Assembly: GCA_000349905.1 (NCBI GenBank)
Contig: KB722741.1
Span: 647,979 to 711,978 of the forward strand
Source of the DNA: Volvariella volvacea V23
Taxonomy: Eukaryota > Basidiomycota > Agaricomycetes > Agaricales > Pluteaceae
DNA: 64,000 bases
Direction: 5' to 3'
In this document: positions 46,369 through 58,221 of the stretch, one piece after another
How positions within the stretch are numbered: position 1 is the stretch's first letter
Layout: every line of letters starts with the position of its first letter
Notes under the pieces: generated by a model
Databases searched by the model: none
Seen by the model: the letters and a program-made list of their open reading frames with translations, nothing else
What the model was told of the DNA's origin: nothing
Position numbers and translations under genes: made by a program

Positions 46369-47475
46369 TGTTCAAGAACGCGGGTGGGACGGGTGGGATA
46401 TGGCAGAGTCGGGGAACAGGAAAGTTTTTGGGCTGTTTGGTCGTGTTTAGCTGCGTGAGCTGACAGGAGCTGGCGAGCCTGTCCCCGTCGTCCTCGACGA
46501 CCTCGGCCATTTGTTCCCAAGTGATTCGCAGAGTTTTGGTGGCCAGAAGGAAACAGTTGGGTGTCGGGACCGAAGATGGAACGAGCAGCGCTGGTGTTGC
46601 GAGGTTGTGGACTCCGGGTCACATGTGCCTCCGCCTGGTGACTGCTTTCCGGAGCGCCCCTATGTTCGCATCGACGGGGTTCTTGTGCATCTGATGGCGC
46701 GCTTGTATGTTGCACGCCCACCACTTACTGCATTGGATCAGCACCACTCGGAAGCTGGGCCGCTCTACTCCGTGAAATGCTTCATTCTCACAGCCGCTGC
46801 GCAATGAAGGATGCGACAGGTACGTGAACGCCTCCTATCACAGTTACTATCCTACTGACACGCCTGTGTGGCTCAATAGCAGACCCTGCTTTGTGCCTTG
46901 CAAGTAACTTGAAGCAATAGGAGAACAACATACCACATGTTTGAGTTGGACACAGCTTACTTCCTTGGCTGTCGAAGTGTCAGAGACAAGACGAAAATAA
47001 CGCTATTCGCACCCCAAGGTTTAGGCCGAGCGTATAGCGAATGCCTTCATGAACTGAGCCCCGAACGCCAACTCCTCGCAAAAACAGCCTGATCTTCCCA
47101 GAAACCACCCATCAACTCCCCCGCGCTCCGAGTCGATATCGACGCGCGCGATTGCGAATCGCACGGGCGAGATGATCAATGATTGGACAGCTCACAGTGC
47201 ATAAAAGCCATTGTTCCCCTTTTGGATCACCGTCGAGCCCACAAATCCATACAGTATCGAAAGCAACGTTAAGGTATACGTACCCTGTCAACCGCACCGC
47301 AGATCCCGTTTCGCCTCCTTTTTCGTATCCAGTGCCTTGCTACTCCCGCTTTCCACTATAGAACTCGTACGAGTAGGGTTGTTGGCATTGACAGTTGTAA
47401 GTGCAAGTTTCGCTGTCTATAATATTAAATTCTCACCACTGAACCGAGCAATTGACGGTGGGCAAAGGCACGGAG

Positions 47476-47497
47476 GCTTATACGTATACGTATAAGC
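47476..47497. repeat. 22-bp perfect palindrome
   Basis: A self-complementary run built from TATACG units around the core ACGTATACGT; arms extend to G at 47476 and C at 47497. It could be a dimeric factor site, a replication or breakage-prone cruciform, or chance AT/CG alternation. Confidence 0.7.
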
Positions 47498-48549
47498 TAT
47501 ATTGATCGGTGTTTTTTGTCAAGTCAATTACAGCAGCGAGAAACGATTCCCTGCAATTAACGTAGGACACACAAATGGGACGGCTGATCACAACAGCACC
47601 TTAACTCTAAATGCTAGAAATGTTCTATGCGAAAGCGGAGGAAGTAGAGCCTCGTTGGTGTTTTAATGTCAACGTTGAACCCACTGTCAACGGCGAGTAT
47701 CCCGTCTCATGCGAATTTTGCGATGATATTCAGACGGCGTGTGTGTTTATTATTGGGAATACAAACTTGTACACGAAAAACGTGCGAGCCATGTGCATGT
47801 ATGTTTTTTTTCTTTCTTCTCCCGTTTTTACTTTGAGGTTTCTAGAATTGGTTAGTCAAGCAAGTAACATCAGAAAAACCGTAAGATGGAGATGAGTGTC
47901 ACACGTATGTTGCGGGATGTTACGCCGTTACCGTGATGTTTTATTCAATGGTAAGGCATGATTATATTTCGGCATGGGACCTCCATTGATTTATATTTGT
48001 CCCCCTTTTTATTTTGCCTTACCATTATTTTTTGAATGGATTATAGTATCAGTGACGTGAGTCAAGAAACGGGCTTGAGGCGGGCTTGAGTAGAACCATA
48101 AGGACTCAAAGGGGGGTCCAAGGAATATAATAGCAAGAAGGGCAAGCAGTAAACCTGCGCCACCGCAACCACCCGAGCGGGAAGCCTGAAGGAGGGTCGC
48201 CAGTCGGTCGACTTCGGTTTGGAAGAAACGAGCGGGACGCGGAGACTCGGACGGAAGCCAAACGTCCAACCGACAACCAGCGTGACACGCTAATGCAACT
48301 CAATACAACGTTCTGGGGTACAAAAAATCCGCCATCAGCAATCCCATCAATTATTATGAGGCTAAGCCAATATCTCGAGCCTCGAGGCTTGTAAATGAAA
48401 GCATGAGCGAGATTGGGCCGAAGGTGTGCACATGGATAGGTGGGTGTCTATGACGATGTATGAGATAGCAATCAGAATTCGAAGGAATTTGTCGAAGTAA
48501 GTGTAAGAGTGTAAGAGTAAGGAGGAGTAAGTCTCGTTCTTATGCGTAT

Positions 48550-48942
48550 TCATTTTTTAATGACCGTAAGTACTCGACCAGCGTAAGAATTTCCAGTGGC
48601 GTCAGAATCACGGTGTAATGCGTATGAGCGGACGCGGAGATCCCATATCCCTGCTAGAGACCAATAGATAGACCGTCGTAGAACGGATAGAGGCGGGGAA
48701 ACTGTATTGCAGATTCTCTGGGGGTTCGGTACTTCATCATTACCTTCCAAGTATAGATTGATATCTGATTGGTGGGCCTCCCGCCCATCGCGTTGGGGTA
48801 GAAGCTGGAAGCTAGAGCGCTGCGATTCCTCCTTGCTGCGGAAGTGCTTCTCTGCTAGTCTAGGTACAATCGCTTCAGCTGCACTTTGGCGCACGTCGGC
48901 TATCCAGCTTGCATAGGATAGGACATACATCGGTAAACTCAA
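48550..48942 (-). CDS. Possible hypothetical protein (single exon, 130 aa)
   Basis: An open frame beginning MSLPMYVLSYASWIADVRQS with amphipathic stretch AAEAIVPRLAEKHFRSKEE. No motif, homologue or splice partner is recognised. It lies alone in a gene-poor region; chance cannot be excluded. Confidence 0.2.
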   Translation of the reverse strand: MSLPMYVLSYASWIADVRQSAAEAIVPRLAEKHFRSKEESQRSSFQLLPQRDGREAHQSDINLYLEGNDEVPNPQRICNTVSPPLSVLRRSIYWSLAGIWDLRVRSYALHRDSDATGNSYAGRVLTVIKK

Positions 48943-50400
48943 AGCCCCTATTTACAGACTAAGGCCACTAAGTCGTCTGTCACCTGTCAATAAACGTCTG
49001 CATTACTGTACCTTTGTACTGCGGCTTGATTAGACTGCGATCATTGTCTAAATCGTCTGGGGTTCCCAGCAAGTATGAAGTGCACTGAAATTTCAACTCT
49101 TGTTTGCTTATGACGCGCGCACCGCATTACGCCTAGAATCTCCGGTCAGATGGGTGAACGGCTGATAAGCCCGGCCCCGGCATTGCGTGCACACTGGGCA
49201 TCTGTCATGGTCAGTGACGTGTTCCCGAATTCAGACCAAGTACATGACAACATCCAAGCACTTCACTCACTACTCATAGGAGACGCGCTAGTGCTACTAC
49301 GGACACGATCATAAAAGCCGTTTGATATATCCATTCTTTCATCTAACGGAGGTGTACCATATGGTGAAGAAATATTCAAGTATTTAAACAGTCATCTTCG
49401 TAAGGGTTGGATGGACGCATCTCATTTTACAAATGCCATGGACATCCGAGCTGATGCACGAGGCTTGAATTTTCAAAATATCGCAGAATGCCGAGAGACC
49501 AAGCGGCGCACACAAAGCTCGGGAGGGTCGGGTTGTATTTCGTTGCATGAAATGTCCCCGTATCGCAATCAAAGGCTGACCCACACACACCTCGTGGTGC
49601 GAGGGGCACTGTATCCATGAGATGAGACGAGATAGCCCTGGGGAGTTGTCTCCCAAAAGGGAGGTGGTGATTTACCTAACAGCTTTATTGTATACCTTTC
49701 AAACTCAATTCAAACGGCACCCAAGTCTCGTTATCTATGGTCGAGATCTTAGGGTAGCATTTCGAAGCAAGATGCTACGGTTTGATGTCGTGCCTTCAGT
49801 ACCCGTTGGTCGTGAGAGCAAAAAAAATTCTGTGCAGAATCATCTTCCACAGGCCGTGGCGCTAGGGGTTCTACGACCTTCGGTGAGTATCCACGTTCAC
49901 GTAGGAATCCTTACGTGCATCGAAACGGCAATGCCGCTCCCAAGAGGGCGGGATTGGGGAGATGATAATGGAGTTAATTTCTCCCGGCGCCCCTTTACGA
50001 CGAGATTATTCCTTGTGTTATCAGTTGATAACGTTCGTGGTGGTAAGCTCTAAAACGTACCCCCAAATCCAATTATTTTTGCCAAAAGCAGGGATGTGAG
50101 GAGCCATGGACTGGGTGAGTATCGCCCTGTCGCGCTCTTACCGCTAGATATCTGCGAATAGACATGTCCATTCAATGTCCGGCGACCTTGGCGGTTTGCA
50201 AAGCAGAGGGTCGCCATCACATCTGTCCGTCTAATGCGCAGCGTGGGAAAGTTTCAAGGCATATCGCGATTTTTTTTGGCTTGGGGGTATTCGTAATCGG
50301 AGTTGGAAAAAAAAATGGGGCCATCAAAATGCCGATTTTTGGGAATTTTTGGATTTGCTTGCCTCTTTGCTTCCTGCCTCTCAGCAACCCGCATCTCAAG

Positions 50401-50407
50401 TATAAAA
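50401..50407 (+). promoter_or_regulatory. TATA box of INO1
   Basis: TATAAAA followed by a CT-rich leader of about 250 nt before the INO1 start. The closely similar box TATAAAAACCCC sits before the CE16 gene. Confidence 0.55.
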
Positions 50408-50659
50408 ACCCCTCGGTTTTTGTTGGACGTGGTCCCCATCAGCTGCATCTAGTCCAAGTCTTCTCATCGCTCTCAGTCGTCTGGGGTTCACTTTCGAGAC
50501 CCATACTCCCTCTCAGAGTTACTTGCAACCCTTGCATGTACTCGAACCAACTTTGCAGCTCTCACAACACACATAGAGGCTCGAAGCACTCGTGCGCAAG
50601 CTTTATTCCAGGCTATTGAAATCCCCACCCGCTCTACCCATTTTTCAATCGACTCTACT

Positions 50660-52436
50660 ATGGCTCCTTCCAACACCACCACCGGATACAACACCCCTGA
50701 GTCTGAACTCGAGGGTTTCGTCGACATTCACCCCACCGCTGTTCGTCGTCCGTACACTCTGACCGTCCAGTCTGAGAGGACCGCGTACACGGACGAACAC
50801 ATCACCTCCAAGTTTGTCAACCGTGGCGCCTCCGTCTCCCTGACCGACGGTCAGTTCATCGTCACTCCGACCACGGAGGAGTACGAGTTCCAGACTGAGC
50901 GCGCGCCTGGCAAAACTGGGTATGTTTTTCTTTTTTCGGTCTGTCAGATCGAGATCTCTGATGTGCCAAATATAGATTGTTGATGATTGGTATTGGTGGC
51001 AATAACGGAACTACTCTCTGCGCGACTATCCTTGCCAATCGCCACAACATCACCTGGCACACCAAGGAGGGCCTCCAAAAGCCCAACTACATCGGCTCTG
51101 TCCTCCGCGCCTCTACCGTTCAGATTGGCACCGACCCCGCCTCCGGCAAGGAGGTCCACGTCCCCGTCAGTGATGTCCTCCCCATGGTTCACCCCAATGA
51201 CCTCGTCTTGGGCGGTTGGGATATCTCCGGTATTCCCCTTGACAAGGCTATGCAACGCGCTCAGGTCTTAGACTATGACCTTCAGCGCCAGGTTGCGCCT
51301 CATATGGCCCTCATCGGCAAACCCCTCCCCTCTATCTACTATCCCGACTTCATTGCCGCCAACCAAGAGGCTCGTGCCGACAACTTGATCCCTGGCAACG
51401 ACAAGCAAGCTCACCTTGACCACATCCGTGCCGATATCCGCAAGTTCAAGGCGGACAATGGTCTCGACAAGGTCGTCGTCTTCTGGACTGCCAACACTGA
51501 ACGCTACAGTGACATCATCCCTGGCGTTAACGACACCGCTGATAACCTCTTGAATGCTATCAAGACTTCCCACTCCGAGGTCTCCCCCTCTACTCTCTTC
51601 GCCGTTGCTGCCATCCTCGAGGGTCAGCCATTCGTCAACGGTGCTCCTCAGAACACCTTTGTTCCAGGTGTCATCGAGCTTGCCGAGCGCCAGAAGTCCT
51701 TCATCGGTGGTGATGACCTCAAGTCCGGTCAAACCAAGCTCAAGTCCGTCCTCGCCGAGTTCTTGGTCAATGCTGGTATCAAGCCTCTCTCCATCGCCTC
51801 CTACAACCACCTCGGCAACAACGATGGCCGCAACTTGTCTGCTGAGAGGCAGTTCAAGAGCAAGGAGATTAGCAAGAGCAGCGTCGTCGACGACATGGTC
51901 AACGCCAACAGGCTCCTCTACAAGGCCCCCGAAGTCGGTGCCAAGGGCGTTCCCGTTGGCAAGGGCGAGCACCCCGACCATATCGTCGTCATCAAATACG
52001 TTCCCGCTGTTGGTGACTCCAAGCGTGCCATCGACGAGTACTACTCTGAGATTTTCTGCGGCGGTCGCTCCACCATCAACATCTTCAACGAGTGCGAGGT
52101 ATGTGCTATTCTTACAACGACTAGTTTATCTCAATTGACTTCTTTGACTCACAGGACTCCTTGTTGGCCACTCCTCTTATCTTGGACTTGACCATCTTGA
52201 CCGAGCTGCTCACTCGCGTCAAGTACCGCAACGTCTCCAAGGGTCAGGCCGAATTTGCGCCCTTGTACTCTGTCCTCTCCCTCCTGTCCTACATGCTCAA
52301 AGCGCCCCTCGTCAAGCCCGGCACTGACGTCGTCAACAGCTTGAACAGGCAGCGCAATGCGCTCGAGGCTTTCCTCAAGGCCTGCGTCGGGTTGGAGGGC
52401 AGCTCGGATTTGTTGCTTGAGACCAGGATCTGGTAG
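50660..52436 (+). CDS. INO1: Inositol-3-phosphate synthase
   Basis: Cytosolic NAD-dependent enzyme that turns glucose-6-phosphate into 1D-myo-inositol-3-phosphate, the first step of inositol and phosphatidylinositol synthesis. Three exons: 50660-50919, 50976-52098 and 52155-52436. The N-terminus is [20 protein letters not shown]. The NAD-binding motif [20 protein letters not shown] opens exon 2. Other hallmarks are [100 protein letters not shown] and the C-terminal LETRIW. The predicted length of about 555 residues fits the eukaryotic family. Codon use is strongly C-ending, unlike the Hsp70 array, as expected for a highly expressed gene. No disruption. Confidence 0.97.
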
Positions 52437-52780
52437 AGAACTAGGTCTGGTCGTGTAAATGCGGCGAAGGTGATTAAGAAGCTAAGCCGTGATGGTCTTT
52501 TCTCGTGAATTGTCTGCGTTTGTAACTTTTATCACTGCTGAATATATCGAGTCGGGTATTGTCTCCTTTGCGTCTGCTGTGGTTTGTGAGTTGCCATCAA
52601 GTCTTTCGATTTAGATTCGTCCGTTGTAAGTGCGACTGTACTAGTCAGACAATCACTCTGTTCAAGTCTAATACAAGGTTTGCTGCGATGGACACGACTG
52701 GCCCTACACTGTTACGTGCCTACACGAAAAAAAATACATACAACAAAACACATTGGCGCTTGCCATGATTATGCTGATCG
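52437..52780. other. Convergent spacer INO1 / coiled-coil gene C1
   Basis: 3' flanks only; no gene seen. Confidence 0.5.
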
Positions 52781-53705
52781 TCATTTCTTAGAGGGCCCTA
52801 TCATCATTCGAGGCAATCCCTTTGGTGGACATGGGAGACGCCCCGACAAAATCGCAACGGTGATAGCACCGACCATAAAAGCTCCAAGAGCAGCTCCGCA
52901 AAAGATGAGTAAATCTTTATTATTACCTGTTCGGGATTTAAGTTTCCAGTTTGTCTTCAAAACGACTACGTACTGAGTTAGGGTTAGAAGCTCGTTCAAA
53001 AGGGAGTAAATGATGCTGGGACTTACCCGTCCTCCTTCGGGTGCTGAATGGTATTCTCAAGCTCGAGCTTTTGATTTTTCTGCTCGATTGTTCGATTGAG
53101 CTCCTCAATCCTTTCATTTTGCCGCTCGATTTTTTGAGATAGCGCCTCGATTTCTTGATATTGCTTCTTAATTCCTCGATTTTGTCGATTGATTGTTTGA
53201 TTTTGCACCTTAATTGTCTCATTCTGCTCCTCAATTGTCTTGTTCTGCTTCTGTGTCATTTGGTTCTGCTCCTGGATCCGTTGGTTTTGGTGCCAATTAT
53301 CTTCAAGTAATAGAAGAATCAGGGCATCGCGATCCTAATTATTCGTAAAGCGGTGCTAGGTCCGATAGTATCATAACCACGTACGTTAGGGTCACCAGAA
53401 GCTTTATTGAATCCGAGTTTAGCGCATATCATTCTAGATTCTTAAGGTTTTACGTACTAAACAAGGAAATTAGATACGGAAAAGATATTGGAGCGATAGT
53501 ACCAGTGACATACCAGACAGATCCATTAGTTTCACCGGGCGGGGTCTGGCAATACGGTCAATACCAGGAGGCTGACTGCATATAAGAAGCATACAGGTAG
53601 AGTAGGACTGCGAGAAAAAAAAAACATAGTTAAATGCGGGAAACATAATAGCACAATAGTATGAGCGTACCCTCGGCTGTTAGGATCTCTATTTGTATCC
53701 GTCAT
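52781..53705 (-). CDS. Small coiled-coil protein with C-terminal membrane anchor (C1)
   Basis: Unrecognised gene. The start at 53703-53705 reads MTDTNRDPNSR; a later exon reads PPGIDRIARPRPVKLMDLSG. The main exon (about 53030-53330) is a regular coiled coil made of near-repeats of a Q-N-x-x-I unit: RIQEQNQMTQKQNKTIEEQN, ETIKVQNQTINRQ and KIERQNERIEELNRTIEQKN. A last exon holds a single hydrophobic helix, LLIFCGAALGAFMVGAITVA, with a short basic end GPSKK, so the protein looks tail-anchored. A TATA-like box is present on the minus strand at 53795-53803. The exon chain is inferred from splice signals; the function is unknown. Confidence 0.55.
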
Positions 53706-53834
53706 CTTATCTGGAGTATGTATTCGTCGTTTGGTGCTAAGGAAAGGTGTGATGAGCAGCTGAGGGAGAAAGTGCGAGCAGCGCTCCAAGGGGGCCTTTT
53801 TATCTCCTGAAGTAGGCTACGTCATCAAAGTAAG

Positions 53835-54179
53835 TTAGTAGTGTAAGAGGTTTCGCCATGTCTGAAGACTGCGCGAGGAGATCAGTAGCCGTAAGTTGAG
53901 CACGTCCGAAGGAGTGCAAATCTCCCCCTTCCGGGGTGCCGAGAATGGGGGAATTACTTCACTCAGCATCCATTCTTCGTCTTTTGTATCAATCACGCAG
54001 TCTGTAAGACTCTCATACCCCTGTCCAGACTGCAAAGATATTATCAGATGAATGATGATTCATTTTTGTATGCCCACTGCGAGAATACCCACAGTAAGAA
54101 TGACCACCAATCCAGCTAGGTTCTGAGTCTGGACCAAAGGGAGGACTTGGCGACGTACGATTGACTGGTAGGAACTTTG
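53835..54179 (-). CDS. Possible small gene, unknown product
   Basis: Three exons could join: MTKFLPVNRY, then LDWWSFLLW, then a longer exon beginning SGQGYESLTDCVIDTKDEEW and ending SLQTWRNLLHY at 53835. Splice signals are acceptable but no family is recognised, and the chain is too short to be sure. Confidence 0.25.
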
Positions 54180-55000
54180 TCATCGTCCAATTTCAAATAG
54201 AATCAGCAGTTGATGTTTGGAAGAGTAGGGTTGGGTGAGAGGCGGGTATATTTCACTGCTCCTATGGCCTATCATTTATATTGCTCAAAGCAGGCCAATA
54301 TAAGACATTCCGCTGTCTACAGGCTACAGGTCTTGAGACTGTGCAGTTGGATTTCATTCGAGGAGAGTGCGTTTTGATGTCTGCTACTTAAGTAATGTCG
54401 AGATCTCTTCGTTTCCTGGGTTCCTTTCTAGGGAAGATGAACCCTGGGGGTGCACCTAGTGAAGTGACTGCTCAGCGCTTGTCTTGGACATCTGCCAGTG
54501 GTGCGCATGAAGGACGGAATGCACATCTGCACGAATACGCACTGGTCTTACTCACATAGGCCAACTTATATTGAATCGTCATCTACTTTCATATTGTTAT
54601 GATTCATGAGCCCCGGTGTCGTCAAAGCAAGTCCTTTGGATTCATATTTTGTGAGCAGTAATGATAGCAACGTAGTTTACTGCCTTCTTAAATCGTGCTT
54701 TTAAAGCTTGAAAACGGACAGTATTAATATTTTTTGTGCAGTACATAGGCGCTGACGAATTGCAGTCCCGTCAATTCGTATTCTTGCTTTTATCAGCACG
54801 TACTGCATGCAAAAGACCATACGTTGTTCGCTCAAACAGCTCCTACGTGACCTAAATGAATCGTGTCGACATGCGATGGATTTAGTGACTTAGGCCATGT
54901 GTCTGGGGACTGCACAGATAAAAGAGTGGGTATCATTCATAGTCTCCATACACAATGCAATTGGAATGCCAATAAGTTACGATACAGTATGGGATCAACT
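54180..55000. other. Spacer
   Basis: No coding or repeat signal that I can support. Confidence 0.4.
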
Positions 55001-55652
55001 CTAGACGTAGTCGAAATCTTCGATATCCTGCAAAAACCGCTCCAGCCAGTCTCCCGTCCCAGCCGTATAACGTCGTTTAGAACCTTCCGCCTTGCTCTTC
55101 ATACTAGGCCTTGATGGACTGTAGGCTGTCGAGTCTCGCAAACCCTCAATGGCTATCTTCTGCTCTTCAATTTCATCCTTCATGCTTTGAATCAACGCGT
55201 TGTTCTCTCTCAGCTGAGCGCTAATCTGGAGCAGCGTATCCTTGAGATCAGAAATTTCTAATCACGTTGACACAGCAGGGTGTCTTGTCAGATTCCCGAA
55301 CTATTTCCTTCGTATATGCTGCACGTACTATAGTACTGACGTTAGAGGAGAATGTGGACATGAAAATGCCGAGACTAACCCATCACAACTCCCAGCTCTT
55401 AATTCATCGATGACAGCGTTCTGATCCATAATAACTTCGTTCTGCCGCCCCAGGAGGTCATTCAGCCTTCGAATCTCAGCATCCTTCCCAGAATCAACAT
55501 CTCTCCAATTATCGGTGTCCTGCCAAGTGGGAGTGGCAACTAAAGCTTCGCTTTTCTCTTTGCCTTTACCCAGGAGAGCACTATGAGAGAATAGGCAAGC
55601 GGGTTGGGAATATGGCAGTAGAGACTTACCGCCTAGGTGTACTGGTTTCCAT
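55001..55652 (-). CDS. Small coiled-coil protein (C2)
   Basis: Unrecognised gene with about five exons. The first exon is METSTPRR (55652 downwards). Then come SALLGKGKEKSEALVATPTW and DTDNWRDVDSGKDAEIRRL, a coiled coil NDLLGRQNEVIMDQNAVIDE continued by KDTLLQISAQLRENNALIQS and MKDEIEEQKIAIEGLRD, and a basic tail SRPSMKSKAEGSKRRYTAG ending LERFLQDIEDFDYV. No membrane helix. General make-up resembles C1 and C3, so the three may be remote relatives. Confidence 0.55.
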
Positions 55653-56451
55653 GAGAGGGATCTGATGGCATGATCAATACCTTAACACGCTAATTCTAAT
55701 AGCAGAGTATACAGTTCGAGTAACTGGAGCACTGTAAGGTAGGAAATCATTAATTGCCTCCGAAGGCGTGCAGCGATGGTATTCCAGTGTGTACATACGG
55801 CTCCCTGTCTACGTGTATCATGTTCGTCATTTCTGCAACAAGGGCACTTGGCACCTAGAGTTCGGTAAGATAGAGTGAAGAAGAGGTGAGAAAGTTCGGA
55901 TGTAGCAACCTTGGTGCCCTTAAGTATTCCAGTGGCCATCAGGCTGATAACGTAACTGCCCTAACACCTGCAGGCTTGCCCATGAAGTCATAAGCACGTG
56001 TCCTCTGCATATCCCGTGTACAATTCATGGTCTGTTTCTCCAAGCTTGGTAAGGCGATCTACCCTCGTGCCCATCGAAAGAAGAAAGCGAGTCAACGTCC
56101 CGCCACAGCCACGGTGATGGAGCCCATCTTGCATGACTATGATCAGCGTACACGGGTTCTGCTACCCATCATGCTCTGGAACTGCGTAGTGCGTGCCTCG
56201 AGTTTGTTTGATGCCATACCTGAATGACATCAATGTGTGCTGGTCAGCCCCAACCGTGCTATCTAATATGTTACGGCGCGTCTTTAATGTCTCATACTCT
56301 GAGTGATCAATTTGGCACCGATCACTGCGTTGACTTATGGAGAATTCATTAACAAATGCGATTACTCTACGGTCCTTTTTTTTTACATACAGAACGTGAT
56401 TGCGAGGTTGACCTAATCAACCGTGAATAATGTGAGTGACCGATTGGACTA
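55653..56451. other. Spacer with two short unsupported frames
   Basis: A minus-strand frame (55682-55939) starts MATGILKGTKVATSELSHLF and has a CPCC pair; a plus-strand frame (56027-56227) is 66 codons. Neither has a recognisable motif or clear splice partner. Confidence 0.3.
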
Positions 56452-57248
56452 CTAGTTTATGTCACACACGTTGTTTGCCTGGCATTGAACTTGCACACGG
56501 TAGTCTGTTGGGGCGTGGAAGGCCGTTGGGCAGTTTCGGTTGTTGCCTATACAGAGGTATTGACAACTTTATATACTCTTCGGAACGGTAGGGACTTACA
56601 GTTGGCACCAGCTCCATTGCACCCATTATAATAACCAAATCCAGTGGTAACTGAGAAGGCCAAACTATAAAATTCAGGGCATACGCGCGTTTATACCTAT
56701 GTCGTTCCCAGGTATTGCTCGAGACTCACGGCGGGACCAACGAAATATCGGTGCTTGAGCCGCTACCAGGACGCAATGGATCTGGGTTTATGAGAGTGGT
56801 CTCAACCAATGTGCATCATTCACCGTTGAACCTGCAGCTTCCGGTTTGCAAGTAGCTGAATAAAAAGACGATTAGATTAAACCAGTGCGCCCTCATCACT
56901 TATGAGGACAAAATATTGTACTTACGCGATAGCAGCTGTGAGTGGTCCATTGATAGTATAGTCACCGCCGGTGGACAGGACACGACCAGCTCGGATGAGG
57001 GTGGGCTACGGAGGGAGTAATACATAGGGGTATGACACAAAGTGACGAAGGCAGGTTGGTTGTAGCTCGACTTACAGTACCAAATCCACACCTTGACGGT
57101 GCCAGTACAGTATTGGCATAATTGGTTCACGCGTTAAACCGGCAGTATAAGCAACGTACCTATTGTCAAAATGGATAGTATGACGTTCGGCTTGTACGCC
57201 CATGAGTGCTGCAAGAGCTAGACCCAGACTGATTTTGAAAGATGGCAT
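56452..57248 (-). pseudogene. Small secreted 'glycopeptide'-type protein with in-frame stop
   Basis: A secreted cysteine-containing protein of a family common in mushrooms. Signal peptide: MPSFKISLGLALAALMGVQA, then ERHTIHFDNR. Following exons: CGFGTPTLIRAGRVLSTGGD, YTINGPLTAAIA, YLQTGSCRFNGE, CTLVETTLINPDPLRPGSGS, FSVTTGFGYYNGCNGAGANC and NCPTAFHAPTDYRVQVQCQA. A TGA at 56816-56818 falls between FNGE and CTLVETT, where the family has glycine; GGA to TGA is one base. The frame is otherwise open to the end, although the C-terminus (NNVCDIN) is a few residues shorter than usual. Either a recent pseudogene, an allele, or a sequencing error. Confidence 0.7.
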
Positions 57249-57804
57249 CGTGTTCTTGCAGTTGAAAAGAGAGTTTGGTTTCTGGTAGTGCAAGCGGGAT
57301 CATGGCGAAGGTGCATTTTATACCAACAACCAACAGGTAAGCGCATGGTTTGCCTGCAAGAGGTCAAAACTGCGGAGGAGCGGAAGTCATGTGTCAAGAC
57401 AAATCCGCAAGGCATAGAAGTAGGAACACCTACGATCATGACTGCCAAAGCATTTTGTTGTATGGTCGAACGGACAATCGTCAGACCTGTGAAGTTGCCA
57501 GTGAAGAACACACTGAAACACAAACTTCCTCTAGCGACATTGAATCCGGACTCCAAGTAACTGTGGTTTTACTCTCAGAACACACTGATATCGACAGAAC
57601 AGTAACAGTGTCCATCAGCCCCGGTGGATGGGGTTGCGACTTTCGAATTTGATGGCAAAATTGAAAGTCCAGAGCTGTCAAAGCGTCGAAAGACTACTCG
57701 TTTTGCCACCCAGCGCATTGACGCACCAGCTCATAAAATTTCTAGTTGAGCAGAAATAGCCAACTCACAAGATAGTCCTTCCTGCAACTCGAGACTCCTC
57801 TAGA
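57249..57804. other. Spacer
   Basis: No supported gene. Overlapping frames on both strands show no motif. Confidence 0.4.
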
Positions 57805-58179
57805 CTACATGAGTTTGAAATTTGGTATAGAACCGGGTTGTACCATTACTAACCACAATCCACAATTGCTGGATGCCGCCTGTAAAGCACGTTTTCCAAA
57901 ATGACATTCGACTAAAGTTCCTGCTAGATTCTTTGAAGTTGAGCGAGTCAATGAGCGTTGGACTGCATAAATCGGTTCAGTGCTTCCACAATATCCTTGA
58001 CTTACCGTCTGAATAACGTATTCTGTTGCGACGCATGCATTACGACCTCCTAAAATGGGGCTGCAGCGAGAAGGTGGAGAAAAAACAGGTGCCTTAGGTA
58101 GAAGGGAAATCGTAAGGCTCGCACTCACAATGTACAGAATTGGTACTATACGGGTGTAACTGCCATACAAATTGAGCAT
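57805..58179 (-). CDS. Possible small hydrophobic protein, unknown
   Basis: An open frame of 124 codons starting MLNLYGSYTRIVPILYIVSA with one hydrophobic segment, SASLTISLLPKAPVF. It contains a possible intron at about 57930-58005. No family is recognised; it may be a fragment of a larger membrane-protein gene. Confidence 0.25.
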   Translation of the reverse strand: MLNLYGSYTRIVPILYIVSASLTISLLPKAPVFSPPSRCSPILGGRNACVATEYVIQTVSQGYCGSTEPIYAVQRSLTRSTSKNLAGTLVECHFGKRALQAASSNCGLWLVMVQPGSIPNFKLM

Positions 58180-58221
58180 ATAAGAAACGGAACCCCATGC
58201 TCAGCCAGGCTGGTTCGTGGC

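Larger units (their letters stand above)
46369..50659. other. 4.3 kb gene-poor region with INO1 promoter at its right end
   Basis: No multi-exon gene could be built on either strand. Visible items: a 22-bp perfect palindrome at 47476-47497, a tandem 10-bp repeat CGGGCTTGAG near 48068-48088, an isolated 130-codon frame at 48550-48942 (listed separately) and, at 50401-50407, a TATAAAA box about 250 bp before the INO1 ATG. Confidence 0.45.

Noticed and set aside
49622..50053. Plus-strand 143-codon frame upstream of INO1
   Set aside because: No motif, no splice continuation, and it ends before the INO1 promoter; not supportable as a gene.
51268..51981. Minus-strand open frame of 237 codons
   Set aside because: Antisense shadow of INO1, caused by strong C-ending codon use; the composition (V/D/E/L-rich) is that of a mirrored frame.
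51554..52138. Plus-strand 194-codon frame rich in Ser/Pro
   Set aside because: Shifted frame inside INO1 exon 2; the product is low complexity from codon bias.
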